Assembly: GCA_005239435.1 (NCBI GenBank) | Contig: ML241305.1 | Span: forward strand, 331,279-395,278 | Direction: 5' to 3' | DNA from: Halorussus salinisoli | Lineage (GTDB): Archaea; Halobacteriota; Halobacteria; Halobacteriales; Haladaptataceae | DNA length: 64,000 bases | In this document: one piece after another, positions 41,384-50,111 of the stretch | Position numbering within the stretch: the stretch's first letter is position 1 | Layout: every line of letters starts with the position of its first letter | Position numbers and translations under genes: made by a program | The notes under the pieces: model-generated | What the model was told of the DNA's origin: nothing | The model's input: the letters and a program-made list of their open reading frames with translations, nothing else | Databases searched by the model: none

Positions 41384-42952
41384 ATGCTCACCAAGGCCCT
41401 GTTGCGCGTCTCCAGAGCGGGCGGGGGCTACCGTCCCCGGTTCGCGGGCCGCGAACACCGGCCGCTGGCCGCGCGGGTCCTCGGCACGTATCAGGGTCAC
41501 GTCGGCGAACCGCGCGAGAAACTCGACGCGGCGCTCGAGGACCTCGAAACCGAGGCCGACGACTTCAAACTCGTCCGGGGGTTCGCCAAACTGCTGGACC
41601 GAGAGGCCGTCTTCGAGACCCGGGCCGCGGTCTCCCCCGAGCGCGCACGCCGGGTCGCCTTCGAGGCGGCCGAATCGGTCGGTGTCGTCTCGGAGGCCGA
41701 GCGAACCGAGGCCCTCCGGCAGGCGGGCCAGCACTTCGGCACGACGCCCGATTCGGTCGCCACCTCGCTCTACGCCGACCTGGACGAGCGACAGGTCCTC
41801 GCCGAGTTCGACTCGCGGTGGGACCCCGACCAACTGGTCGCCCAGTACAACCTCTCGCTCGGCCAGACCGCCCTCTTCGACGCGACCGAGTTGCGGGTCC
41901 GCACGTCCGACCCCAAAGCACTCGTCTCGGCGGTCAAGCGCCTGCGCCTGATGTACGAGATTCGAAAGACCGAGGGGGAAAATCGGGTGTCGGACCGCGA
42001 AGTCGTCGTCACCGGCCCGGACGCCCTCTTTCGCTCGACCCGGCGATACGGCACCCGGTTCGCCCGCCTGCTCCGGACCGTCGCCAAGGCCGACGAGTGG
42101 ACGGTCTCGGCGGCCATCGACGACTACGGCACCGAGCGCACGCTCTCGCTGTCCGACGACGACCCGGTTCGCGTGCCGGGCACCGAACCGGTCGCGGACG
42201 TGATGTTCGACAGCAGCGTGGAGGCCGACTTCGCCGCCCGGTTCGAGTCGCTCGACCTGGACTGGGAGTTGACCCGCGAACCCGAACCACTCGAAACCGG
42301 CGCGCGGGTGATGATTCCGGACTTCGCGTTCGACTATCTCCCCGCGAGCGTAGCGAGTGGGGGCTCGTCGGACTCGTCCGACGGTGTCCACGCCGACTTC
42401 CGGGTCTTCTTCGAGATCATGGGCTTCTGGACGCCCGAGTACGTCGAGAAGAAGCTCTCGCAACTCGAAACCGTCGAGGACGTGGAACTGCTGGTCGCGG
42501 TGGACGAGAGTCTGGGCGTCGGCGAAGAGATTGCGGCCAGGGACCACCGCGCGATTCCCTACTCCGGAACCATTCGGCTCAAGGACGTGCGAGACGCCCT
42601 GCGGCGCTACGAGGACGAGTTGGTCGCCGAGAGCGTCGCGGACCTCCCCGACGAACTCGTCCCCGAGACCGACGTGATATCGCTCGAAGCCCTCGCCCGA
42701 GAACAGGGCGTAAGCGAGGACGCGATAGCGGACAAGTCGTTCCCGGACCACGAGCGCGTGGGTCGGACGCTCGTGCGGCCCGCCGTCCTCTCTGACCTCG
42801 CCGAAGAAATCGAGTCGGGGATGGCGTTCTCCGAGGCCGAGGCGGTGCTGGACGAGGTGGGAGTCGAAGACGCGAGCGCGGTCCTCTCCGAACTCGGCTT
42901 CGCGGTCGAGTGGGAGGGACTGAGCGGCGGGACGGTGGTCGAGAAGTCCTAA
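41384..42952 (+). CDS. Bax1-like XPB-associated nuclease (DUF790 family)
   Basis: A 522-residue protein of the DUF790 family, which includes Bax1, the structure-specific endonuclease that binds archaeal XPB. Recognisable parts are the start MLTKALLRVSRAGGGYRPRF, RLRLMYEIRKTEG and, near the C-terminus, the nuclease core PDFAFDYLP...DFRVFFEIMGFWTPEYVEKKL (Asp, Glu and Lys in a restriction-enzyme-like order). It would cut DNA unwound by XPB. The position two genes after XPB supports the pairing. Confidence 0.9.
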   Translation: MLTKALLRVSRAGGGYRPRFAGREHRPLAARVLGTYQGHVGEPREKLDAALEDLETEADDFKLVRGFAKLLDREAVFETRAAVSPERARRVAFEAAESVGVVSEAERTEALRQAGQHFGTTPDSVATSLYADLDERQVLAEFDSRWDPDQLVAQYNLSLGQTALFDATELRVRTSDPKALVSAVKRLRLMYEIRKTEGENRVSDREVVVTGPDALFRSTRRYGTRFARLLRTVAKADEWTVSAAIDDYGTERTLSLSDDDPVRVPGTEPVADVMFDSSVEADFAARFESLDLDWELTREPEPLETGARVMIPDFAFDYLPASVASGGSSDSSDGVHADFRVFFEIMGFWTPEYVEKKLSQLETVEDVELLVAVDESLGVGEEIAARDHRAIPYSGTIRLKDVRDALRRYEDELVAESVADLPDELVPETDVISLEALAREQGVSEDAIADKSFPDHERVGRTLVRPAVLSDLAEEIESGMAFSEAEAVLDEVGVEDASAVLSELGFAVEWEGLSGGTVVEKS

Positions 42953-43018
42953 CAGTAGTACTGGACCGCGTAGACCGGGCTTCGCAGGCCGGGTACAAAA
43001 TGCAGGGTATTTCGTAGT

Positions 43019-43558
43019 TCAGAGGTCCCGCTGGCGACCCTTCGGAACCACGCTCTGTAACTCGCCGTGGACGAACAGGCCGACGCCGAGGGGTTCGGAC
43101 TCCCCGGCGAGGTCGTGGGCCACGACCAGATACCCCCAGTCTCCCTCCCAGTCCAGTTCCTGGTCCTCGCCGCGGACGAACCGCCGGGCCTGCTCGCGGG
43201 TGAGTTCGAGGACGTTCTTCGTGGCCTCCCGACCGAACCGCTGGACCGCGTTCGTGGTCGGCTTCCAGTGCTCTTGGCGGGTGCGCAGGAACTTCATGCC
43301 GAGCGCCTCGATGCGGAGCGGCGAGGAGAGTTCGCCGTGGAGAATCCAGACCTTGCCCTTGCCTTTCTCCCAGAACGAGTAGCCCTCGAAGGTCTCGGGC
43401 GGGACGTCGAATCGGTCGTCCCACCACTCGACGACCTCTTCGCGGGTCGCGCGACCCTCGACCTCGCGGTCCTCGGCCGTCTCTGGAAGCCTATCGAACT
43501 GCTGGCCGTCGTTGGTCGGTCGCTCCTCGCCCGTTTGCTCCTCGCCCGCATCCGTCAT
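43019..43558 (-). CDS. Stand-alone RNA-binding-type domain protein coupled to the RNA methyltransferase (DUF7122-like)
   Basis: A 179-residue soluble protein. An acidic N-terminal ~45 residues precede a compact domain: TREEVVEWWDDRFDVPPETF, SFWEKGKGKVWILHG, LRIEALGMKFLRTRQEHWKP, TNAVQRFGREATKNVLEL. This resembles the C-terminal PUA-like domain that follows the catalytic domain in some NOL1/NOP2/Sun methyltransferases. Its ATG overlaps the stop of the methyltransferase gene (ATGA), suggesting a split two-subunit enzyme. I recall the label DUF7122 but am not sure of it. Confidence 0.75.
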   Translation of the reverse strand: MTDAGEEQTGEERPTNDGQQFDRLPETAEDREVEGRATREEVVEWWDDRFDVPPETFEGYSFWEKGKGKVWILHGELSSPLRIEALGMKFLRTRQEHWKPTTNAVQRFGREATKNVLELTREQARRFVRGEDQELDWEGDWGYLVVAHDLAGESEPLGVGLFVHGELQSVVPKGRQRDL

Positions 43559-44463
43559 CCTTCCACCTCCAGTTTCGCGCAGAAGAACCCGCCGGTGTCG
43601 TTGTGGTGCGGGTAGAATCGCCGGGCCTTCCGGACACTCTCGTCGTAGGTCTCGCCGTCCCACTCGGTGACGCCGGGCCGGGAGTCCAGCGGCAGGTCGA
43701 ACTCCACGAGTCGGCAGTCCTCCTCTTCGAGGGCGTAGTCCAGCACGGCCTCGTTCTCCTCGGGCGCGAAGGTGCAAGTCGAGTAGACCACGGTACCGCC
43801 TTCCCTCGTGGCCTGCACCGCGCGCCGGAGGATGCCCTTCTGAACGCCCGCCACGCTCCGAACGTGGTCCATCGTCCACTCGTCCAGCGTGGTCGGGTTC
43901 TTCCGAATCGTCCCCTCGCACGAGCAGGGCACGTCTACGAGGGCCCTGTCGAAGGCGTCGAAGTCGAAGGGTTTGAGCGAGAAGTTCCGCGAGTCCGTGT
44001 TCGTCACGGCGGTGTTCGTCACGCCCAGTCGCTCGGTGTTGAACCGCAGCGCCGAGAGTCGGCCGAGGTTGTTGTCGTTGGCGACGACCAGCCCCTCGTC
44101 GTCCATCAGCGCCGCGAGTTGGGTGGTCTTGCTCCCCGGCGCGGCGCAGGCGTCCCAGACGCGCTCGCCGGACTCGGGCGCGAGGACCGCCGCGGGAATC
44201 GCCGAAACCTCTTCCTGCCCGTGAATCCAGCCGTGGTACGAGGCCCACGTACTGCCGGGGTTGTCGGTGTCCAACTCCAGCACCGTGTCGGACCACTCGC
44301 GGCCGGTCCACCCGACGCCCTCCTCGTCCAGCGCCGCCTTCGCTCGCTCCGGGGTCGCCTCGATGGTGTTCACTCGGACGACCGAAGGGAGCGGGCGCTG
44401 GCAGGCGTCGAGGAAGGCGTCGAACTCCTCGACCAGCGGTTCGTAGCGCTCCAGTGTCTCCAT
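43555..44463 (-). CDS. RsmB/NOP2/Sun (NSUN) family RNA 5-methylcytosine methyltransferase
   Basis: A 302-residue SAM-dependent enzyme. Motif I is WDACAAPGSKTTQLAALM. The two catalytic cysteines are in LVDVPCSCEGTIRKN (motif IV) and VYSTCTFAPEENEAVL (motif VI). The end RRFYPHHNDTGGFFCAKLE is typical. It methylates cytosine C5 in tRNA or rRNA; the precise target is not visible. The start METLERYEPLVEEF at 44463 matches family N-termini. It is translationally coupled to the downstream RNA-binding-type gene. Confidence 0.93.
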   Translation of the reverse strand: METLERYEPLVEEFDAFLDACQRPLPSVVRVNTIEATPERAKAALDEEGVGWTGREWSDTVLELDTDNPGSTWASYHGWIHGQEEVSAIPAAVLAPESGERVWDACAAPGSKTTQLAALMDDEGLVVANDNNLGRLSALRFNTERLGVTNTAVTNTDSRNFSLKPFDFDAFDRALVDVPCSCEGTIRKNPTTLDEWTMDHVRSVAGVQKGILRRAVQATREGGTVVYSTCTFAPEENEAVLDYALEEEDCRLVEFDLPLDSRPGVTEWDGETYDESVRKARRFYPHHNDTGGFFCAKLEVEG

Positions 44464-44579
44464 TGGCGGTGAGTTCGGGCGAGTCGCGTTTGTGGGTTTC
44501 GGAAGGCGGGCGACCGAGTGCCGAGGTCGAGGTTCCGGAACGTAGCTTTTTGGCTCGGTGCGTCGTCCGGTTCGGTCCT

Positions 44580-45644
44580 GTGCCAATCAATCCCAACTTC
44601 ATCGAACGACTCCTGCTGTTCGGCCTCGACCGCGCTCCGACTCCGATGCTCGACCTGTTCGGCGCGGCGGGGTTCGAGGCCGTCACGCTCGCGTCGAAGT
44701 TAGACCTCTTCGAGACGCTCGGCGACGAGGAACTGACTCTGCACGAACTCGCCGACGAACTCGACGCCCACGAGCGGGGACTGGCTCCGTTCCTCGGCTA
44801 CCTCGACGCACAGGGGTACGTCGCCGAAGACGGCGGTCGCTACCGCACCACCGCGATGACACGGACGTGGCTGACTCCCGACTCGAAGACGAACATCGCT
44901 CCGTGGCTGGTGTTCTGGGACGAGCTCGTCTTTCCCTTCTGGAACGACCACCTCGAAACGGTCGTCCGCGAAGGCGAGCCACCCCAAACCATCTACGAGT
45001 GGTTCGACGAGGAGCCGTCGCGATGGAATCTCGCCCAGCAGGGGTTCCGGGCCGCCGCGAGCGTCCTGGTTTCGGAGGTGGCGAAGAAGGTAGACGTGCC
45101 CGACGGTGCGACCCGACTGCTCGACGTCGGCGGCGGTCACGGTCTCTACGCCGTCGAACTCTGCCGCCGCCATCTCGATCTGTCCGCGACCGTGTTCGAT
45201 TATCCCGAGGCGCTCGACGTGGCGCGCGCAGAGATCGCGGACGCGGGTCTCGGCGACCGGGTGGGAGTTCGGGGCGGCGACTACTGGACCGACGACCTCG
45301 GGGAGGGATACGACCTCGCGCTCCTGTTCAACGTCGTCCACTCCAACGACCCCGAGGAGAACGTCCGCCTCTTCCGTCGGGTGGCCGACGTACTCGCACC
45401 CGGCGGGCGCATCGCGGTCCTCGACCAACTGGAGGGGACGGCGTTCTCGCCGGTCGGGTCGGTAGGCCTCCGGTTCGTGGACCTGACGTATTTGGTCACC
45501 CTCGATGCGAGGGTCTACCCCTACGAGTCGGTCGCCGAGTGGCTCCGGGCGGCCGGATTCTCGGGCGTGAACCGCACCTCGATTCGGCGGGCCGGACCGG
45601 GGAGCTCGCTGGTGCAGGCGACCAAGCCCGCCACGCGGAAGTGA
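44580..45644 (+). CDS. SAM-dependent O-methyltransferase (acetylserotonin OMT-like)
   Basis: A 354-residue protein in the plant/bacterial O-methyltransferase style. The N-terminal winged-helix dimerisation part is PMLDLFGAAGFEAVTLASKL then LTLHELADELDAHERGLAPF. The SAM motif I is TRLLDVGGGHGLYAVELCR, with TVFDYPEALDVARAEIAD and the catalytic-His-type region LLFNVVHSNDPEENVRLF. The substrate is unknown; quinone or carotenoid-like small molecules are possible. The GTG at 44580 fits a CTTTTTGG TATA-like box near 44547, whereas the in-frame start at 44454 is antisense to the conserved start of the RNA methyltransferase. Confidence 0.85.
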   Translation: MPINPNFIERLLLFGLDRAPTPMLDLFGAAGFEAVTLASKLDLFETLGDEELTLHELADELDAHERGLAPFLGYLDAQGYVAEDGGRYRTTAMTRTWLTPDSKTNIAPWLVFWDELVFPFWNDHLETVVREGEPPQTIYEWFDEEPSRWNLAQQGFRAAASVLVSEVAKKVDVPDGATRLLDVGGGHGLYAVELCRRHLDLSATVFDYPEALDVARAEIADAGLGDRVGVRGGDYWTDDLGEGYDLALLFNVVHSNDPEENVRLFRRVADVLAPGGRIAVLDQLEGTAFSPVGSVGLRFVDLTYLVTLDARVYPYESVAEWLRAAGFSGVNRTSIRRAGPGSSLVQATKPATRK

Positions 45645-45688
45645 TTCCGGCCGTCGCAATTACCTGTGGCGGTCCCGTCGAACGTGGT

Positions 45689-45961
45689 ATGGCAAACGAA
45701 CCAAACGACATCAACTGGGAAAGCGCCGCACGAATGGAACTCGAACCCGACGCCATCCACGAGTCCTCCGACGGCTACTACTTCGACTGCCCGGAGTGCG
45801 GGTCTCCGGCGACCATCGACAACATCATCGAGGAAGGCCGGTGTAACGGCTATCTGAACGAGCAGGTCGAGGGCATCGACTTCGACCTGGAGAACGTCTC
45901 CTGCTCGGCGGTCCTCCGACTCGAAATGGCGTACACCGCCGAACCCGAGTCCGAGACGTAG
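45689..45961 (+). CDS. Small zinc-ribbon-like protein, unknown
   Basis: A 90-residue acidic protein with a CPECGSPATIDNIIEEGRCNG segment by positions (a C-x2-C pair, then a single Cys, and a later SCSA). These could bind zinc, though a complete C4 set is not certain. It has no signal or membrane segment. It lies between the O-methyltransferase and PAC2 genes in the same direction. The ATG at 45689 is the only sensible start. Confidence 0.7.
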   Translation: MANEPNDINWESAARMELEPDAIHESSDGYYFDCPECGSPATIDNIIEEGRCNGYLNEQVEGIDFDLENVSCSAVLRLEMAYTAEPESET

Positions 45962-45980
45962 GGCCACTACGGCCCGGACC

Positions 45981-45986
45981 TTTATG
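45981..45986 (+). promoter_or_regulatory. TATA element for the PAC2 gene
   Basis: CCCGGACCTTTATGCGG lies 30 nt before the ATG at 46011, giving a leaderless or near-leaderless transcript. It argues against the in-frame ATG at 45984, which would fall inside this box. Confidence 0.45.
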
Positions 45987-46010
45987 CGGACGCTGGCGCA
46001 AGTCTCCGAC

Positions 46011-46757
46011 ATGGAAAGCGTCACGATTCACGACGAGGACGTAGCACTGGACCGACCGACGCTGGTCGAGGGACTCCCCGGAATCGGACTGGTCGGCAAG
46101 ATAGCGGTCGATCACATGGTCGAAACGCTCGACATGACGTACTACGCCAGCATCGACTGCGAGGGCCTGCCCCGAATTTCGGTCTACGAGGACGGAAGTC
46201 GGGACCTCCGGCCGCCGGTTCGACTCTACGCCGACGAGAGTCGGGACCTCGTGGCGCTCCAGAGCGACGTTCCGGTGTCGGCGTCCGCGGCGTCGGACTT
46301 CGCCGCGTGCATCACGGAGTGGATCACCGACCACGACGGGACGGCCATCTACATGAGCGGCCTTCCCAAGCAGAAGGAAGCCGACCGGATTCCGTCGCTC
46401 TACGGCGTCGCAACCGGCGACGCGGGCGGCCGACTCGACGAGCAGGACATCGACCGGCCTGCCGAGCGCGGCGCGGTCAGCGGCCCCACGGGCGCGCTCC
46501 TGTACGAGGCGGGCGCGCGGGACGTCGACGCGTTCGGCCTCATCGTGGAGAGCGACCCGCAGTTCCCCGACCCGGAGGCCGCGCGCATCCTCGTCGAACG
46601 CGGTATCAAACCCCTCACCGACATCGACGTGGCGACCGACGACCTCGTAGAGCGCGCCGAGGAGATCAGCGAGCAGAAAGAGCAACTCGCCCAACGCATG
46701 CAGGAGGCCGACCCCGACGAGAGTTCCCAAGCCCAGTCGATTCGGATGTTCCAATGA
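46011..46757 (+). CDS. PAC2 family protein (proteasome assembly chaperone-like)
   Basis: A 248-residue protein: LVEGLPGIGLVGKIAVDHMV near the start, then YYASIDCEGLPRISVYEDGS, GTAIYMSGLPKQKEADRIPS and GAVSGPTGALLYEAGARDVD. These match archaeal PbaB-like/PAC2 proteins related to eukaryotic proteasome assembly chaperones. The C-terminus is a charged coiled coil (ERAEEISEQKEQLAQRMQEA). It probably works in the cytoplasm as a chaperone or scaffold. The stop codon TGA is also the first three bases of the repeat element at 46755. Confidence 0.9.
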   Translation: MESVTIHDEDVALDRPTLVEGLPGIGLVGKIAVDHMVETLDMTYYASIDCEGLPRISVYEDGSRDLRPPVRLYADESRDLVALQSDVPVSASAASDFAACITEWITDHDGTAIYMSGLPKQKEADRIPSLYGVATGDAGGRLDEQDIDRPAERGAVSGPTGALLYEAGARDVDAFGLIVESDPQFPDPEAARILVERGIKPLTDIDVATDDLVERAEEISEQKEQLAQRMQEADPDESSQAQSIRMFQ

Positions 46758-46940
46758 AACTTTTGCTGCGGTCGAGCGCGCCGTAGGCGCGCTCTCCCTG
46801 GCAAAACTTTCATGAAAACCCGGCGTCACCCCCTCCGTCGGAGGCGAAGCGGAGAAGCCGCTTCGCTCCTCCGTCGAGGGATTCCTCGGTCCGCTCGCTC
46901 ACTCGCTACGCTCGTTCGCTCGCGGTAGAACCGCTGGTAC
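46755..46940 (+). repeat. Structured intergenic element, copy B
   Basis: It has the same block order as the element at 2736. It opens with TGAAACTTTTGC at the stop codon of the PAC2 gene, closed by GGCAAAACTTTCATGAAAA. The inner hairpin is GAGCGCGCC-GTA-GGCGCGCTC, with the same GCCGTAGGC apex but different stem bases on both sides. A second hairpin is GCGAAGCGG-AGAAG-CCGCTTCGC, followed by CTCCGTCGAGGG, CCTCGGTCCGCTCG and CGCTGGTAC. Stems changed in a compensatory way relative to copy A. Confidence 0.75.
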
Positions 46941-46953
46941 TCGACCGCAACAG

Positions 46954-47065
46954 CACCGCGACCGCAACAACACCGCAACAGCACCGCGACCGCAACAACA
47001 CCGCAACAGCACCGCGACCGCAACAACACCGCAACAGCACCGCGACCGCAACAACACCGCAACAG
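46954..47065. repeat. Tandem repeat, four perfect copies of a 28-bp unit
   Basis: The units start at 46954, 46982, 47010 and 47038 and are identical. Each is built from smaller ACCGCAAC-type words (CACCGCGACCGC, then AACAACACCGCAACAG). Degenerate flanking units extend from 46943 to about 47160, including a longer repeat with CCGCAACCGCTACTGCGACC seen twice (from ~47068 and ~47102). The region has no start-containing gene on the plus strand; the Arg/Cys-rich minus-strand frames are not protein-like. It directly follows element copy B. Confidence 0.85.
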
Positions 47066-47319
47066 CACCGCAACCGCTACTGCGACCGCTACGCAACAGC
47101 ACCGCAACCGCTACTGCGACCGCACCGTACCGCAACTACACCCGCTACCGCAACCGTGACCGTAAGCTCGGACACTTCTATCTGCGTGCTGAAGAAACAA
47201 AAATGATTCCTTAGTGTTTATTCTTGGCTGTCTAATGTGGCTTGATATGCCTCGAACGTCGGACGGCGCGACCGACGTGATTCATCAGACCTTTCTCGGC
47301 GAACCTCGTTGGTAGCAGT

Positions 47320-47466
47320 ATGACAGACCTCGAAGACGCAGTTTCGGAGTTCTTGAGCGAGGCGGACACGGTTTACAAAGAGTACGACCGAGGATACATG
47401 GACGCCGACGCCGCGATGAGTCGGTTGGAGAATCACATCGAGGAACTGCGCGAGCAGACGGAGTAG
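47320..47466 (+). CDS. Small acidic helical protein, unknown
   Basis: A 48-residue protein (MTDLEDAVSEFLSEADTVYK then EYDRGYMDADAAMSRLENHI and EELREQTE). It is rich in Asp/Glu and predicted to be helical, probably a two-helix hairpin. Codon third positions and composition look coding. Small proteins of this style are common in haloarchaea. It is convergent with the phosphonate transporter operon. The function is unknown. Confidence 0.6.
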   Translation: MTDLEDAVSEFLSEADTVYKEYDRGYMDADAAMSRLENHIEELREQTE

Positions 47467-47494
47467 CGAAAACCGGCGGTCGAGCGGGTCCCGG

Positions 47495-48298
47495 CTACCG
47501 GACTTTTCGCCGGACGTACGCCGAGAAGCCTTCGCTGAAGATGACGACGCCGAGGATGGCGAGCAGGATGGTCAGCACCTTGTCCCACGCGAAGGTGTTG
47601 ATGCTCGTCGTGAGCGCCACTCCGATACCGCCCGCGCCGACGAACCCGATAATCGTCGAAGCGCGCACGTTGATGTCCCAGCGGTAGGTGGACACGCTCA
47701 CGAACGCGGGCTTGATCTGTGGAACGATAGCGTAGATGAGTACCTGCGCCGGGTTCGCACCGGTGGCACGAACTGCCTCGACTTGCCCGCGGTCGATCTC
47801 CTCGATGCCCTCCGCGATGAGTTTGGCCGTGAACCCGATGGACCTGACTGCGACCGCCATCACGCCGGCGAGCGCGCCGGAACCGAAGAGGACGACGAAG
47901 ATGAGCGCCCAGATGATGACGTTCACCGACCGCGTGAACGACACGATGAACTTGCCGAGACCGTAGGTGAGTTTGTTCGGCGTCGTGTTCTCGGCGGCGA
48001 TGAACGCCACGGGAATCGAGAGGGCGACCGCGAACGCGGTCCCGAGAATCGAGATGTGGATCGTCTCCACGAGCGGACCGAGAATCTCCCCGGTGTACGC
48101 GAGGTCCGGCGGATACATCCGGGCGATCAGGTCGTACGTCTCTCGGGGCGCAGTCATGGCGTACTCGTAGTTGAACCGGAGCGACCGCCACGAGAAGACG
48201 AAGATGCCGACGACCAGCGGGATGGAGAGCAGGCGAAGCAACCGCTTCGTGGGCGAGAACCGGTGCCACTCGCGGTCCTCGGTATCGACCGCCATCAC
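47495..48298 (-). CDS. phnE: Phosphonate-type ABC transporter permease (second PhnE)
   Basis: A 267-residue permease with about six transmembrane helices. The PhnE-family pattern includes VETIHISILGTAFAVALSIP, IPVAFIAAENTTPNKLTYGL, the EAA-like loop GIEEIDRGQVEAVRATGANP and STIIGFVGAGGIGVALTTSI. It starts at GTG 48298 (or ATG 48295), overlapping the stop of the upstream permease. With its partner it forms a hetero-dimeric channel. Confidence 0.9.
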   Translation of the reverse strand: MMAVDTEDREWHRFSPTKRLLRLLSIPLVVGIFVFSWRSLRFNYEYAMTAPRETYDLIARMYPPDLAYTGEILGPLVETIHISILGTAFAVALSIPVAFIAAENTTPNKLTYGLGKFIVSFTRSVNVIIWALIFVVLFGSGALAGVMAVAVRSIGFTAKLIAEGIEEIDRGQVEAVRATGANPAQVLIYAIVPQIKPAFVSVSTYRWDINVRASTIIGFVGAGGIGVALTTSINTFAWDKVLTILLAILGVVIFSEGFSAYVRRKVR

Positions 48299-49113
48299 TG
48301 GACCCTCCTCCGGACGATCGCGCTCACGGCCTCACCGACGAGGACGATGGCAACGATGGCCAAGATGATGGTGAGGCTGTAGTCGTAGTCGTACTTCTGG
48401 AACGAGTTGAGCAGCGTCACGCCGATTCCGCCGGCACCGACGATACCGACGACCGTGCTGTGGCGGATGTTGATGTCCCACCGGTAGATGCTGAGGCCGA
48501 CGATTCGCGGCAGTACCTGCGGCAGTACCCCGTAGGCCAGCACCTGAAACCGACTGCCACCGACGGCGCGGATGGCTTCGATTTGCCCCTCGTCTATGTC
48601 CTCCAGGTCCTCGGCGAGCAGTTTGCCGAAGAAGCCGATGGTCTTGAACGACAGCGCGATGACGCCGGCGAGCGGCCCGAATCCGACGGCCTTGACCGCG
48701 ATGATGGCGACGATGAGTTCGTGGAACGCCCGCGTCACCGAGATAATGCCCCGGTTGACGTAGTAGAGCGACCGGGGCGCGAGATTCTCGGCGGCCATGA
48801 ACCCGACCGGGATGCTGACGATGATACCGAGGACGGTCGCGACGATGGACATGTTGATGCTCTCGAACAGCCCCTCTATCAGGAGTTCCCGCTTTCGCGG
48901 GGTGAGTTCGGGCGGGAACATGTTCTGGACCAGTTCGACCGCCGCGTCGATGCCCACGACGAACCGCTCCAGTGAGATGCGGATGTCCCACATGCTCCAG
49001 ACCACGAACAGGACGACGAGCGCGTACAGTCCCCACTTGACGTACTTGTTGTAGAAGACGGTCGGCCGTTCCCACGTGCCGTATCCGGACTGGCGTTCTT
49101 CCTCTAGTGCCAT
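48295..49113 (-). CDS. phnE: Phosphonate-type ABC transporter permease (first PhnE)
   Basis: A 272-residue permease related to the adjacent one: LFESINMSIVATVLGIIVSI, IPVGFMAAENLAPRSLYYVN, the coupling loop EDLEDIDEGQIEAIRAVGGS and STVVGIVGAGGIGVTLLNSF. The first helix (LYALVVLFVVWSMWDI) is preceded by a charged cytoplasmic start. Its gene is 4 bp after phnC. Confidence 0.9.
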   Translation of the reverse strand: MALEEERQSGYGTWERPTVFYNKYVKWGLYALVVLFVVWSMWDIRISLERFVVGIDAAVELVQNMFPPELTPRKRELLIEGLFESINMSIVATVLGIIVSIPVGFMAAENLAPRSLYYVNRGIISVTRAFHELIVAIIAVKAVGFGPLAGVIALSFKTIGFFGKLLAEDLEDIDEGQIEAIRAVGGSRFQVLAYGVLPQVLPRIVGLSIYRWDINIRHSTVVGIVGAGGIGVTLLNSFQKYDYDYSLTIILAIVAIVLVGEAVSAIVRRRVQ

Positions 49114-49117
49114 AGTG

Positions 49118-49933
49118 TCACTCCTTACGTTCCGTGGCGACGGAACTGGTCTCGGCGTCGCCGACTCCTGCCCCCGCGGTCACGGACTCGTCCTGCATCG
49201 CGCCCCGGTATATCACGTCCCGCGCCCCTTCGTCGAGTTCCTCGGGCGGTCCCTGGAAGACGATTTCGCCGTCCGACAGCCCCACGAGTCGGTCGGCGTA
49301 CTCGATGGCGAGTTCGATCTCGTGGATGTTGATGAGCACCGGGATGTCGTCGTCGGTGGCGATGTCCGTCAGGAGGTCCATCACCGACCGGGAGGTCTCG
49401 GGGTCGAGACTGCTGGTCGGTTCGTCCACGAGCAGTATCTTGGGTCGCTGGATGACCGCCCGCGCGATGCCGACCCGCTGGCGTTGGCCCCCGGACAACT
49501 CGTCGGCGCGATTGTTCTCCAGTCCGCCGAGCCCCACTCGGTCCAGCACCTCGTAGGCCCGCTGTACGTCGTCGCCCGTGAACTTGCGCCGGAGCGCCTG
49601 CCAGTTGCTCGCGTAGCCCAACCGCCCCGACAAGACGTTCTCCATGACGGTGAGTCGCTCGACCAGGTTGAACTCCTGGAATATCATCCCCATGTCCCGC
49701 CGGGCGCGTCGCAACTCGTTCTTGCCGAGCGACGTGATTTCGGTGTCGTCCAGCCAGATCTCGCCGCTGGTCGGCTCGGTCAGTCGGTTGATGCAGCGAA
49801 TCAGCGTACTCTTTCCGGCACCGCTCGGGCCGACGATGGCCACGATTTCGTTGCCCGAAACCTCCATCGAGACGCCCTTCAGTGCCTCGTCACCAGTCGG
49901 ATACGTTTTGTGCAGTTCGTTTACTCGAAGCAT
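49118..49933 (-). CDS. phnC: Phosphonate-type ABC transporter ATP-binding protein PhnC
   Basis: A 271-residue ATPase with Walker [19 protein letters not shown]-loop [20 protein letters not shown], signature [19 protein letters not shown], Walker [18 protein letters not shown], and the H-loop [16 protein letters not shown]. The [19 protein letters not shown] segment is characteristic of PhnC. It energises uptake by the two permeases and receives substrate from the PhnD-like protein encoded upstream. Confidence 0.94.
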   Translation of the reverse strand: MLRVNELHKTYPTGDEALKGVSMEVSGNEIVAIVGPSGAGKSTLIRCINRLTEPTSGEIWLDDTEITSLGKNELRRARRDMGMIFQEFNLVERLTVMENVLSGRLGYASNWQALRRKFTGDDVQRAYEVLDRVGLGGLENNRADELSGGQRQRVGIARAVIQRPKILLVDEPTSSLDPETSRSVMDLLTDIATDDDIPVLINIHEIELAIEYADRLVGLSDGEIVFQGPPEELDEGARDVIYRGAMQDESVTAGAGVGDAETSSVATERKE

Positions 49934-50111
49934 TCGACCCCTCCCCGGAAGGCGTACCGTACCTGCTACCCAGAATATAACGATTTTATGCCGTATATAA
50001 TTTCCACACGTTGCTCCGCGCCCCGACTTCGTTTCGAATCAGTCGGTCGTCCCGGTCGGAATCGGTCGGGGCGTCCTGACGCGTCCGAAAGCCGGAGCGC
50101 GTCGGGCCGGT

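Noticed and set aside
46954..47065. Possible CRISPR array at the 28-bp repeats
   Set aside because: The repeats are directly adjacent without spacers, made of short internal words, and no cas genes are nearby.
46826..47135. Arg/Cys/Val-rich minus-strand frames over the CCGCAAC repeats
   Set aside because: They translate the tandem repeat itself (repeating CCCG-type peptides) and have no coding character.
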